This document shows, piece by piece, positions 24,980 to 33,661 of a DNA stretch of 64,000 bases (position 1 is the stretch's first letter; every line of letters begins with the position of its first letter). Source of the DNA: JAUILA01 sp050289805. GTDB lineage: Bacteria; Bacteroidota; Bacteroidia; Cytophagales; Cyclobacteriaceae. The position numbers and the translations under genes were made by a program. The stretch lies in the NCBI GenBank assembly GCA_050289805.1, contig JBNKGL010000014.1, forward strand, positions 1-64,000. Direction: 5' to 3'. The notes under the pieces are model-generated. The model ran no database searches, had not been told where the DNA came from, and saw nothing but the letters and a program-made list of their open reading frames with translations.

Positions 24980-25896
24980 CCGTCTGAAAGTTCAATGGTT
25001 TCACCTTCTGTAGCTAACAACGTCCGCGGGAAAACGTCTGAAGCTTCGTTCAGAAATTCTGTCAATTCCTTATACCTGGCGGAGTAGTGACCGATGATCA
25101 ACTTACCAACCCCGGCCTTTTTGGCGATTGTCGCGGCCTGCGATGTAGTGCTGTGGAATGTTTGTCCGGCCCATTCTTCTCGGCCGTTCAGGAATGTTGC
25201 CTCATGATATAACAGGTCGGCCTCTGCGATATGCGGTATGATAGTTTCATCATAGGCAGTATCGCTGCAGTAAGCGTAGGATCGGCTTTTCCTCGGCGGG
25301 AGTGTCATTTCCCGGAAATCATACTTTACAGATCCGTCGGGATTCAATACATCCTCACCGGCTTTTAGGGCTTGAATTTCTGTAACCCCGATTCCTTCGG
25401 GCAGCAACTCCTTGTTGATCCTTCTGGGTTTAGGTTTTTCCGTAAACCGAAAGCCGCAGCAGGGGATGCGATGAGTCAGTGGAAATGAATGCACCGTCAG
25501 CATGTGATCCTCATAAATCAATTCGCCGGATTTCGGATTCAGGGTGTGAAATACGATTTTGTATTTGAGCCTGGTATCGGAATATTTCAGCTGAAGCGTT
25601 ATGATTTCATCCAGACCCCGCTGTCCATAAATATGAAGCTCCCGGGTCCGCCCGAGCAGGTGCAGGGTAAATATAAATCCCATCAGTCCAAGGTAGTGAT
25701 CACCATGTAAATGGCTGATGAAAATATGGTTGATTTTGGTGGAACGGCACCTGAATCGCTGCATTTGTATTTGAGAAGACTCTCCACAATCGATTAGAAA
25801 GTGCTGATTTCCAATAGTAAGAAACTGCGATGTGTGGTGCCTGCCATACGCAGGTGTGGCAGAATTTGATCCTAATATTTTAAGCTGAAAGGTCAA
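24976..25896 (-). CDS. rnz: Ribonuclease Z
   Basis: 306 aa metallo-beta-lactamase-fold endonuclease that removes the 3' trailer of tRNA precursors lacking CCA. This fits the tRNA genes in this window, none of which encodes CCA. Zinc motif His62-x-His64-x-Asp66-His67 (SHLHGDHYLG), the N-terminal LGSNSATPAYGRH signature, and C-terminal HFHS-like and IGHYSARY motifs are present. Coupled to genes on both sides by 4-nt overlaps. Confidence 0.94.
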   Translation of the reverse strand: MTFQLKILGSNSATPAYGRHHTSQFLTIGNQHFLIDCGESSQIQMQRFRCRSTKINHIFISHLHGDHYLGLMGFIFTLHLLGRTRELHIYGQRGLDEIITLQLKYSDTRLKYKIVFHTLNPKSGELIYEDHMLTVHSFPLTHRIPCCGFRFTEKPKPRRINKELLPEGIGVTEIQALKAGEDVLNPDGSVKYDFREMTLPPRKSRSYAYCSDTAYDETIIPHIAEADLLYHEATFLNGREEWAGQTFHSTTSQAATIAKKAGVGKLIIGHYSARYKELTEFLNEASDVFPRTLLATEGETIELSDG

Positions 25897-26282
25897 TCTT
25901 CGTCTTCGTCCTCTTCGCTTTCCAGTTGTTGTTCGATCTCGTACATAAACACCGCGTCCACGGCTTCTTCCACGGTTGGCAGGATGTTAAAGACTCCATC
26001 GAGCTGGGATATTTTTACCAGTTTCATCGTATGATCCGATAATCTGGTCATAATGAAAATGCCATCGGAATCCTGTACAATTCGATTCCCGACCAGGAGG
26101 GCTGATAATCCTGACGAGTCTGTATATTTTACTTCAGAGAGGTCCAGAATAATGTTTTTAACTCCCTCTGCATGCAAGGTGATCAATTCTGATTTCAATT
26201 GAGGTGCCACGCTGGAATCAAGCTTCTCTTCGTGCAGCTTCAGCATGGTATATTTTTCCTGTTTGTCTACTGTAAACTTCAT
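25893..26282 (-). CDS. STAS-domain anti-sigma-factor-antagonist-like protein
   Basis: 129 aa. STAS fold with the SpoIIAA-like phosphorylation-site region KYTDSSGLSALLVG, the serine being the expected kinase target. The C-terminus is a very acidic tail (about ten Glu/Asp). Such proteins act in partner-switching control of sigma factors or other proteins. No cognate kinase or phosphatase is adjacent. Overlaps rnz by 4 nt and lies 14 nt after purC. Confidence 0.88.
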   Translation of the reverse strand: MKFTVDKQEKYTMLKLHEEKLDSSVAPQLKSELITLHAEGVKNIILDLSEVKYTDSSGLSALLVGNRIVQDSDGIFIMTRLSDHTMKLVKISQLDGVFNILPTVEEAVDAVFMYEIEQQLESEEDEDED

Positions 26283-26296
26283 GTCTCTCTGGTTTG

Positions 26297-27247
26297 CTAC
26301 GTTGTTGTCAGTTTATTTATGGATGTGCGAATGGCCTCTTCAATACGTTGAAGAACATTCGTGTAATCCTGTTTTTTAAGTGCTTCGCCTGTAAACTTTT
26401 CATAAAGCTCAAGGTATCTTCCTGAAATTGAATTTACTACTTCTGTGGTCATTTCCGGAATACTTTGCCCATCTTTTCCCTGAAAACCTTCGCTTATCAG
26501 CCATTGGCGAACAAATTCCTTTGATAGCTGCTTCTGTGACTCACCCCGCTGCTGCCTCTCCTCATAGCCGTCGCTGTAGAAGTATCGTGACGAATCCGGC
26601 GTATGGACTTCATCGATCAGGAAAATATCTTCATCATATTTGCCAAATTCATATTTGGTATCGACGAGTATGAGACCCTGCCCCGCCGCAATTTCAGTTC
26701 CACGGGCGAATAATTTCCTGGTGTAATCCTCGAGAATAATATATTCAGATTCAGCAACGATTCCCTGCCTGAGAATTTCGTCCCGGGAAATGTCCTCGTC
26801 ATGCCCTTCCATTGCTTTTGTCGTGGGAGTAATGATGGGTTCAGGCAGCTTGTCATTTTCCTGCAGTCCTTCCGGAAGGGGAACTCCGCAAATCATTCTC
26901 TTTCCATCCCGGTACTCCCGCCATGCATGGCCTGCCAGGTATCCTCTAATTACCATTTCTACCTTATATGGATTGCATTTAAGCCCGATCGCAACATTGG
27001 GGTCAGGACTTGACAGGAGCCAGTTCGGACAAATGTCGCGGGTAGCCTGAAGGTTTTGACGTGCAATCTGATTGAGGACCTGCCCTTTGAAAGGGATGGC
27101 TTCCGGCAGGATAACATCAAAGGCCGAAATGCGGTCTGTTGCCACCATGGCCATGTATTGTCCAAAGTAATATACATCACGGACTTTTCCGCGATAAAAC
27201 AGATCCTGATCGTGAAATTTAAAATTAGTTTCCTTTAGAGCATTCAT
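26297..27247 (-). CDS. purC: Phosphoribosylaminoimidazole-succinocarboxamide synthase
   Basis: 316 aa, the longer SAICAR synthetase form common in Bacteroidota and fungi. Ligates aspartate to CAIR in purine synthesis. YRGKVRDVYYFG, RISAFDVILPEAIPFKGQVLNQI, VIRGYLAGHAWREY and LVDTKYEFG (metal and ATP binding) are all present. Lies 29 bp downstream of the MORN gene and upstream of the STAS/rnz genes, likely in one transcript. Confidence 0.95.
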   Translation of the reverse strand: MNALKETNFKFHDQDLFYRGKVRDVYYFGQYMAMVATDRISAFDVILPEAIPFKGQVLNQIARQNLQATRDICPNWLLSSPDPNVAIGLKCNPYKVEMVIRGYLAGHAWREYRDGKRMICGVPLPEGLQENDKLPEPIITPTTKAMEGHDEDISRDEILRQGIVAESEYIILEDYTRKLFARGTEIAAGQGLILVDTKYEFGKYDEDIFLIDEVHTPDSSRYFYSDGYEERQQRGESQKQLSKEFVRQWLISEGFQGKDGQSIPEMTTEVVNSISGRYLELYEKFTGEALKKQDYTNVLQRIEEAIRTSINKLTTT

Positions 27248-27276
27248 GCAGGGTGAAGATACGAAAAAGTTGATAA

Positions 27277-28593
27277 TCAGAACGGCCCTGTATTTGTTTC
27301 CACAAGCTGTCCCCGCAGATAGGTCTCTGTGCGCTCCAGTTCGCCCTCTTCATTGAAGTATTTCCAGGTGCCTACTTTTTTACCACCTCCGTATTCGCCT
27401 TCCGTTGCCAGTTGACCGTTCGCATGCCAGGCTTTGAAATCCCCATGCATTTTCGTGGCGCTGTAGGGTGTAATGCTCGCAAGCTGTCCGTTTGGATGGT
27501 ATGTTTTTACTTCACCGGTAATTGCGCCGTATCCATAATTGATTTCTCTTTTTACAGTTCCGGATTCTGCATAGAATTCTTTCGAAACGCCATGCCGCTG
27601 CCCTTTCAGGAATTGAGTTTCCTGGATTTTTTGGCCTTCGTCATTAAATTCTTCCTGGAGGCCGTTGAGTTCATTGTTTAACCGCACTTCCCGGAGGAGG
27701 ATGTGGCCTGATGAATTATATTGTTCGATGGTATGTTTTTCGCCGTCTACTTTTTCAACCATCTCCTTTTCCCCATTTGAATAATAGGAGGTATTAGTAC
27801 CTGTTTTCACACCCTGATCATACTGGAATTCGTGTTTCAGGGTACCATCCGGAAAATAGGCTTTGTTTTCACCATGTAATGCTCCGTTCAGGTAATGGCC
27901 TTCCAGTAAAAGGTTGCCTTCCTCGTCGAAATCCCGAAAAATTCCGCTTCTCTCGCCGGCAACCATTTCAGATTCATTATCAATCTGTCCGTTCGGATAA
28001 TAATTTTTATAATTTCCGGTCAGCACTCCGTTAGCGTACGTTCCTTCGCTTTGCAATGTGCCACTGGCATAGTACAATTTGAAAAGCCCATTTTGCTTCC
28101 CGTCTGCATAGTTGATTTCAGCTTTCAGAACCTCATCGGGATAATACTCGAGAATGGTACCTTCCGGTTTGTCGTTTACAAAACGACCCCTGCTCCGGAT
28201 ATTGCCATTGGGATAATACAGGTACAGGCTGTCTGAAAGTTTATTCTCACTGAAACTGGCACGCTGAACCACGCGCCCCTGTTCATCATAGATCATCACA
28301 GGTCCGTGCTTCATTCCCTTGCTGAACACGATCGTTCTCTGAAGGTTGCCATCCTCGTAATATTCGCTGAATGTTCCTTCCCGCAATCCGTCAACATAAG
28401 TACCTTCAGCGGCTTTACGCTGATTGGGATAGTACCGAACGTAATCTCCAACAATTCGGGAGGTATCGTTCCTGTCAACAAAATAGACCTCTTTGAGAAC
28501 TTCCTGTTCAGGGTCATAATAGGTTCTTCTCTCTACCTGTGACCAGCCAACGACATGGGCAAAGGTGAGTACCAGGATAAAAAATAGTCTCAT
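27277..28593 (-). CDS. Exported MORN-repeat (YwqK-like) protein
   Basis: 438 aa with a signal peptide (MRLFFILVLTFAHVVGWSQ). The rest is a run of about 14-15 repeats of the form G-x-x-x-x-Y-x-x-(G/D)-x-(L/I)-x-x-E, for example TYVDGLREGTFSEYYEDGNL, typical of MORN/YwqK antitoxin-like repeats. The role of these exported repeat proteins is not established; no toxin partner is seen. Located between the thiolase and purC. Confidence 0.85.
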   Translation of the reverse strand: MRLFFILVLTFAHVVGWSQVERRTYYDPEQEVLKEVYFVDRNDTSRIVGDYVRYYPNQRKAAEGTYVDGLREGTFSEYYEDGNLQRTIVFSKGMKHGPVMIYDEQGRVVQRASFSENKLSDSLYLYYPNGNIRSRGRFVNDKPEGTILEYYPDEVLKAEINYADGKQNGLFKLYYASGTLQSEGTYANGVLTGNYKNYYPNGQIDNESEMVAGERSGIFRDFDEEGNLLLEGHYLNGALHGENKAYFPDGTLKHEFQYDQGVKTGTNTSYYSNGEKEMVEKVDGEKHTIEQYNSSGHILLREVRLNNELNGLQEEFNDEGQKIQETQFLKGQRHGVSKEFYAESGTVKREINYGYGAITGEVKTYHPNGQLASITPYSATKMHGDFKAWHANGQLATEGEYGGGKKVGTWKYFNEEGELERTETYLRGQLVETNTGPF

Positions 28594-28656
28594 ACGTATT
28601 TAAAAACGAACGGCAAATACATTTGGTACCGATCGTATCGGGAAATTACTAATTTA

Positions 28657-29835
28657 TCAGATCTTTTCAATAACGATTGCCGACGCGCCTCCGCCACCGT
28701 TACAAATTCCGGCAACGCCAATCTTGCCGCTGTTCTGATCCAGCACGTGATACAAGGTGGTGAGTATCCTGGCACCACTTGCACCCAGCGGGTGACCCAG
28801 TGCCACAGCACCACCATTGACATTCACGGTTTCAGGATCAAGATCCATATCCTTGATGTTGGCCAGGGCTACTGCAGAAAATGCCTCATTAATTTCATAA
28901 AAGTCAACTTCCTCCTTTGTTACCCCGGCATTTTTCATCGCTTTCGGAATTGCCAGTGCGGGAGCTGTTGTAAACCAGATCGGATCCTGTGCGGCATCTG
29001 CGAACCCACGTATTACTGCTAATGGTTTCACGCCAAGTTCTGCTGCTTTTTCCTCGCTCATCAGGATCAGGGCTGAAGCCCCATCATTGATAGTAGATGC
29101 ATTTGCCGCCGTTACGGTTCCTTCCTTACTGAAGGCCGGGCGAAGGGCAGGGATTTTATCAAAATGAACATTTTTAAATTCTTCATCCTCAGAAATGACA
29201 ACAGGATCACCTTTACGCTGAGGGACTTCAACAGGCACCACCTCTTCCTTAAATTTTCCTCTCTCCCAGGATTCAGCGGAACGCTTATAACTCCTGATGG
29301 CATAATCATCCTGCATTTCCCTGGTCAGGTTCATTTCACGTGCAGTGTTGTCCGCGCAATTTCCCATAGGAAATCCATAATAAACTTCCCACAAGCCATC
29401 TTTCAATAAGCCGTCAACCAGTTCGCCATTTCCATATTTGTAGCCATATCGTGCCTTTGGAATGTAGTAGGGAATGTTCGACATGCTTTCCATACCTCCG
29501 GCTACAACAACGTCGTTCATGCCCAGCATAATCGACTGAGCTCCCAGCATGACGGATTTCATACCTGAAGAACATACCTTATTCACGGTCGTGCAAGGAA
29601 CATTATAACCAATTCCAGCAGCCATGGCTGCCTGTCGCGCAGGGGCCTGGCCCAGGTTTGCCGATACGACATTGCCCATAAATACTTCGTTTACTTCTGC
29701 AGCATTTACACCTGCCTTTTCGAGTGCGCCCTTTATGGCGGCGGTTCCCAGCTCAATAGCCGTTAATGATGAAAGACTCCCTCCAAAACTGCCAATGGGC
29801 GTTCTCACCGCTGAAACGATAACTACTTTTTTCAT
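28657..29835 (-). CDS. Acetyl-CoA C-acetyltransferase (thiolase)
   Basis: 392 aa. Condenses two acetyl-CoA or cleaves 3-ketoacyl-CoA. Acyl-accepting Cys88 is in VNKVCSSGMKS; GHPLGASGAR supplies the catalytic His, and the second Cys is in GICNGGGGAS. Biosynthetic-type thiolase length. A promoter-like box lies at 29873-29880. Not next to other fatty-acid genes, so direction in vivo is not clear. Confidence 0.95.
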   Translation of the reverse strand: MKKVVIVSAVRTPIGSFGGSLSSLTAIELGTAAIKGALEKAGVNAAEVNEVFMGNVVSANLGQAPARQAAMAAGIGYNVPCTTVNKVCSSGMKSVMLGAQSIMLGMNDVVVAGGMESMSNIPYYIPKARYGYKYGNGELVDGLLKDGLWEVYYGFPMGNCADNTAREMNLTREMQDDYAIRSYKRSAESWERGKFKEEVVPVEVPQRKGDPVVISEDEEFKNVHFDKIPALRPAFSKEGTVTAANASTINDGASALILMSEEKAAELGVKPLAVIRGFADAAQDPIWFTTAPALAIPKAMKNAGVTKEEVDFYEINEAFSAVALANIKDMDLDPETVNVNGGAVALGHPLGASGARILTTLYHVLDQNSGKIGVAGICNGGGGASAIVIEKI

Positions 29836-29872
29836 GAATATGGATTGTTTTATTGCAAACGATTGAACGCTG

Positions 29873-29880
29873 CAAAAGTA
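29873..29880 (-). promoter_or_regulatory. Putative -7 box of the thiolase gene
   Basis: Read on the minus strand the site is TACTTTTG, matching TAnnTTTG, 37 bp before the thiolase ATG. The -33 region is only a weak TTTC match. Confidence 0.4.
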
Positions 29881-29898
29881 AGGAATTGAGTACAGAAA

Positions 29899-30798
29899 TT
29901 ACCAATCAGGTTTGGATGTATCCTTCTTTTTTGTTGGTTTTCGCTTATTCTGCTGAAAATACTGGATCTCATTATTTTTCATTGCCTCAAGGATCATCCG
30001 CGCTTTCTCTTCTGAGATCTTCATATCCTTAAGTTTCTCGGCGACAGAGTTTTGCTGATCCTGATTTTCCTGATCGTCATTCTCATCGGGTTCGCCTTCC
30101 TGGGGCTCCTTTTTCTGTTGCTCTTTAGGGTCCTTGCTGGGGTCATCCTTCTGTTGCTCCTGGTCCTTGGATTGTTCCTCCTGGTTTTCTTCCCCTTCCT
30201 TACCTTCCTGATCCTGTTTCTTTTCGTCGGATGGCTGATCCTGTTTTTGTTCCTGTTCAGAATCCTTTTGTTGCTGGTCCTGCTGATCCTGCTCCTGTTT
30301 GTCCTTCTGTTGCTGCTCTTTTTTATCCTGTTGCTGATCCTCCTGATCCTGTTCCTGCTTTTCCTTATCCTTCAGGGCCTTCTTCAGCAATTCATAATTA
30401 TACCTGGCATCTTCATTGGTTGGGTCATCCTTTAATGCCTGTTTGAAATATTCAAGGGCCATTTCTGGCTTCTGAAGCATTTTATTATAGACAACACCCA
30501 ACTGCTGATTCGCTACTGAACGTACGGTCTTATCCGGGGTATCATACAGGGAAGCATACCTTTCGATGGCTCTGGTCGTATCTTTCAGCTGATACAGTGT
30601 ATTGGCCATATTCAGCATTACCTCCGGTTCTTCCACCTGCAGTGAATCGATCAGGTATCGGTAGTGGGATAACGCTGTTGCATAATCACCATTATTGTAC
30701 GCTTCACGCGCTTCTTTCTTATGCTTATTCACAGTGGCGATCTTGTCGAGATCGCTCAGCGGCATTACCAATAATATGAATGCAATGATATATTTCAT
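29899..30798 (-). CDS. TPR protein, BatC-like, with Gln/Lys/Glu-rich low-complexity region
   Basis: 299 aa. Short hydrophobic N-terminus, then TPR units over about residues 28-145 (AYNNGDYATALSHYRYLI; KPEMALEYFKQALKDDPTNEDARYNYELL). A highly charged Q/K/D/E tract of about 100 residues follows, then a C-terminal helix (ISEEKARMILEAMKNNEIQYFQ). This matches BatC of the aerotolerance (Bat) system. Overlaps the VWA gene by 4 nt. Other bat genes (batA, batD, moxR) are absent here. Confidence 0.82.
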   Translation of the reverse strand: MKYIIAFILLVMPLSDLDKIATVNKHKKEAREAYNNGDYATALSHYRYLIDSLQVEEPEVMLNMANTLYQLKDTTRAIERYASLYDTPDKTVRSVANQQLGVVYNKMLQKPEMALEYFKQALKDDPTNEDARYNYELLKKALKDKEKQEQDQEDQQQDKKEQQQKDKQEQDQQDQQQKDSEQEQKQDQPSDEKKQDQEGKEGEENQEEQSKDQEQQKDDPSKDPKEQQKKEPQEGEPDENDDQENQDQQNSVAEKLKDMKISEEKARMILEAMKNNEIQYFQQNKRKPTKKKDTSKPDW

Positions 30799-31763
30799 AT
30801 TCTAACAGTTCTAAAGCTGGTGAAAATATCCACCAATATCAAACCCAGGGCGGCAATGAGGAAATAATAAAACCGATTGGCCGATACATCGATCTGCCGT
30901 GTGTCCCGCACTTCCCCTTCAATGGAGTTGATCGTATTTATTAACCGTGAAACATCATTTCTGGTTGCATTTATCTCAAAATATTTGCCGTCGGTGTCGC
31001 TCGCGAGTTTCCTGAGCGACTTACTTTCGAGGCGTGTTACAACGTCGTTGCCCTCACGATCCTTTTTAAAGCCCGAACGTGTACGGATTTTGCTTCCCTT
31101 TTCGGTGCCTACGCCCAACGTAAATAAACGAATTCCGGCCGTTTCTATTTTATCCACCTCTTCAGAAGTATCTTCCCCGAAATCTTCACCATCGGAAATA
31201 AGGATGATAATTTTAGATTTTTGCTGCGTTACCGGAGAATCGTCATCCTGAAGTTTATCAAGCGCCATGCGCATCGGAGGGCCGAAGTCGGTACCGGCAT
31301 TTGGAACGAGGCCTGTATTCAGAGTTTCAATAAATAGGTTTAGTGCATTCTGGTCGTAGGTGAGGGGTGCCTGCATAAAGGCTTCCGATGAAAAAATAAT
31401 GATTCCGATCCGGTCTGAATTGAATGCTTCGACAATATTTTTCAATTCAAACTTAACTTTCGCAAGCCTGGTTGGCTGAACATCATTTGCCTCCATAGAC
31501 TCTGAAAGGTCTACCAGCAGGAAAATATCTTTGCCTACACTTTTTACTTCCCGCTTGGATTCGCCGAATGACGGGCCGATCAGTGATATAATGAGTAGCA
31601 TGAAATATAGTGACCGGAGGAAGAACTTGAACATTATTCCATTGAAGCGTGTGGGCAATTTTCGACTGATCACAATCAGACGAAAGAAATACAGTCCGTA
31701 TAACACTACAAACAGTGCAATAAGAATTTTATCCGTCAGACTCAGACCGTACAACCAGCTCAT
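30795..31763 (-). CDS. VWA-domain membrane protein, BatB-like
   Basis: 322 aa. Two membrane helices near the N-terminus (about 11-31 and 46-66), then a von Willebrand A domain with MIDAS Asp85-x-Ser87-x-Ser89 (VDLSESM) and downstream GTDFGP and SDGEDFG metal-site loops. A single C-terminal membrane segment follows. Typical BatA/BatB layout; in Bacteroidota these form an envelope complex linked to oxygen tolerance. Coupled to the BatC-like gene. Confidence 0.88.
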   Translation of the reverse strand: MSWLYGLSLTDKILIALFVVLYGLYFFRLIVISRKLPTRFNGIMFKFFLRSLYFMLLIISLIGPSFGESKREVKSVGKDIFLLVDLSESMEANDVQPTRLAKVKFELKNIVEAFNSDRIGIIIFSSEAFMQAPLTYDQNALNLFIETLNTGLVPNAGTDFGPPMRMALDKLQDDDSPVTQQKSKIIILISDGEDFGEDTSEEVDKIETAGIRLFTLGVGTEKGSKIRTRSGFKKDREGNDVVTRLESKSLRKLASDTDGKYFEINATRNDVSRLINTINSIEGEVRDTRQIDVSANRFYYFLIAALGLILVDIFTSFRTVRI

Positions 31764-31812
31764 AGCGGCAAATATATCAAATACACGATAGTTTTATAAT
31801 GTAACGGCACTT

Positions 31813-32517
31813 CTACCATGAAATTGGTTGCCCGTCACGAAAAAATCCACCGGTAGGGCCATCCTTTTCAAGTGTAGCGGCCCAGACGATGCCCGCGGCC
31901 CCCTGGGCGACACTTCGGGGTGCACCCGGACCACCCATATCAGTGCGAACCCATCCGGGGCATACCGAGTTGACCTTGATTCCACTATCACGCAGCTCTG
32001 CCGCCAGCTTAATGGTAAGCACATTCAACGCAGCTTTTGACATGCTGTATGCCGGGGTGCCACCGCCCATCTGACTAATGGCTCCAGCTTCACTCGAAAC
32101 ATTCACGATTCGCGCGGCCGAGGAGCGCAACAGGCATGGAAGGAGTGCCGTGGTTAATTTCCAGGGACCGATAACATTGGTTTGCAATGCGGCATCCACC
32201 AGCTCAAAATCGGGATTTGAAGCTTCGTGTTCCGTATCGTAATAGATCGCGGCATTATTCACAAGGACATCCACTGTTCTTTCGTCTTCATCAAACCTGG
32301 ATGCGAATTGCCGGATCGATGATTCATTGCTCACATCAAGAGTATAAAATGAAACATGAAGCCCTTCCTCCATGAGTTTATTTCGCGCCCTGAGGCCCGC
32401 GGTTTCGGAACGCGCTGTAAGAATAACATGAAATCCTTTTTGTCCAAGTTGTCGGCAAATCTCTAGTCCGATACCGCGGTTTGCACCAGTTATAACCGCT
32501 GTTTTCCGTTCATTCAT
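31813..32517 (-). CDS. Short-chain dehydrogenase/reductase, carbonyl-reductase-like
   Basis: 234 aa from ATG 32517 (MNERKTAV); a longer frame upstream overlaps the divergent gene and is not family-like. NAD(P)-binding TGANRGIGLEI, NNAA, and catalytic Ser with Tyr-x-x-x-Lys (AYSMSKAALN) are present. The C-terminal VCPGWVRTDMGG pattern resembles eukaryotic-type carbonyl reductases. Substrate unknown. Divergent from the sugar isomerase-like gene. Confidence 0.9.
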   Translation of the reverse strand: MNERKTAVITGANRGIGLEICRQLGQKGFHVILTARSETAGLRARNKLMEEGLHVSFYTLDVSNESSIRQFASRFDEDERTVDVLVNNAAIYYDTEHEASNPDFELVDAALQTNVIGPWKLTTALLPCLLRSSAARIVNVSSEAGAISQMGGGTPAYSMSKAALNVLTIKLAAELRDSGIKVNSVCPGWVRTDMGGPGAPRSVAQGAAGIVWAATLEKDGPTGGFFRDGQPISW

Positions 32518-32605
32518 AAATAGGTTAACTTCATCGATTTTTGTGAATTTACTCAAAAAATGATGGGAATTCGTTAACTTTTGCCCTTCAACCAATGATA
32601 TCATC

Positions 32606-33658
32606 ATGACAATAAAAAGAAGACATTTTACGAGGACTCTTGGTCTCGGATCACTGGGATTATATGCCGGTGCATCATCAATACTTGCAGCGTGTAACAA
32701 AACTCCTGGAAACAAGGAAGATATAGATCAGGAAGAGATGGAAGAAGTAGCCGAACCCGAATTATTTTTCAAGATATCACTAGCGCAGTGGTCACTCCAT
32801 AAGAGTTATTTTGGAAAAAGCTTTGAACTTGGATGGCAGAAATTTGGCGAAATGATGCAGGAAGATCCCTCATCAGTATTGATGGGTGATATCAAGCCGA
32901 TCGATTTTCCAATTATTGCCCGTCAGGAATTTGGAATTGGCGGCGTGGAATATGTAAATCAGTTCTTCAAAGACAAGGCCGAAGATACCGAATACCTTAA
33001 CGGGCTGATCCGGCGCGCCAAAGATAATGATGTCCAGAACCTGCTCATCATGTGTGACGGCGAAGGACAATTGGGAAATCTTGACGAGAAAGAACGGATC
33101 AAGGCTGTTGAGAACCATTATAAATGGATCAACGCGGCAAAATATCTTGGATGTCATTCAATCCGCGTGAATGCTGCCGGAAACGGTACTGCGGAGGAGG
33201 TTGCTGATGCAGCGGTTGATGGCCTTGGAAGGCTTACCGAGTACGGAGCAAAGGAAGGGATCAATGTGATCGTTGAAAATCACGGCGGGTACAGCTCCAA
33301 CGGAACCTGGCTTAGTGGAGTTATGGAGCGTGTAAATTCACCTTATTGCGGCACTCTCCCGGATTTGGGAAATTTCTGCATCAAGCGGGGTCCTGAAGGT
33401 TGTGAGGAATCCTACGACATGTATAAAGGTGTTGAACAGCTAATGCCTTATGCGAAAGGTGTAAGCGGCAAGACCCATAACTTTGATGCCGAGGGCAATG
33501 AAACGGAGATTGACTATTACAGGATGATGCAGATCATCAAAGATTCCGGTTTTAACGGCTGGATTGATGTTGAGTATGAGGGCAATGAATTGTCTGAATT
33601 CGAAGGTATTCGTGCAACGAAGGCATTACTCGAAAAAGCAGGCGCAAAAATTTCTTAA
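32606..33658 (+). CDS. Exported sugar phosphate isomerase/epimerase-like TIM barrel
   Basis: 350 aa. Tat-like N-terminus (KRRHFTRTLGLGSLGLY) ending in a lipobox (ILAAC, Cys30), so probably a Tat-exported lipoprotein. The xylose-isomerase-like TIM barrel shows VIVENHGGYSSNGTWL (metal-ligand Glu), GTLPDLGNFC and WIDVEYEGNELSE. First of three closely spaced genes with DUF1080 and a propeller-cytochrome protein. It probably acts on a keto-sugar intermediate in the periplasm, an inference from neighbours. Confidence 0.85.
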   Translation: MTIKRRHFTRTLGLGSLGLYAGASSILAACNKTPGNKEDIDQEEMEEVAEPELFFKISLAQWSLHKSYFGKSFELGWQKFGEMMQEDPSSVLMGDIKPIDFPIIARQEFGIGGVEYVNQFFKDKAEDTEYLNGLIRRAKDNDVQNLLIMCDGEGQLGNLDEKERIKAVENHYKWINAAKYLGCHSIRVNAAGNGTAEEVADAAVDGLGRLTEYGAKEGINVIVENHGGYSSNGTWLSGVMERVNSPYCGTLPDLGNFCIKRGPEGCEESYDMYKGVEQLMPYAKGVSGKTHNFDAEGNETEIDYYRMMQIIKDSGFNGWIDVEYEGNELSEFEGIRATKALLEKAGAKIS

Positions 33659-33661
33659 TTT

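Noticed and set aside
30052..30435. Long leucine-rich ORF on the plus strand opposite the BatC-like gene
   Set aside because: It is the antisense shadow of the Gln/Lys/Glu-rich low-complexity tract; the hydrophobic sequence is a by-product of codon bias.
32518..32715. Upstream extension of the SDR gene with a hydrophobic stretch
   Set aside because: It overlaps the start of the divergent isomerase-like gene and SDRs of this type begin at the MNERKTAV position.
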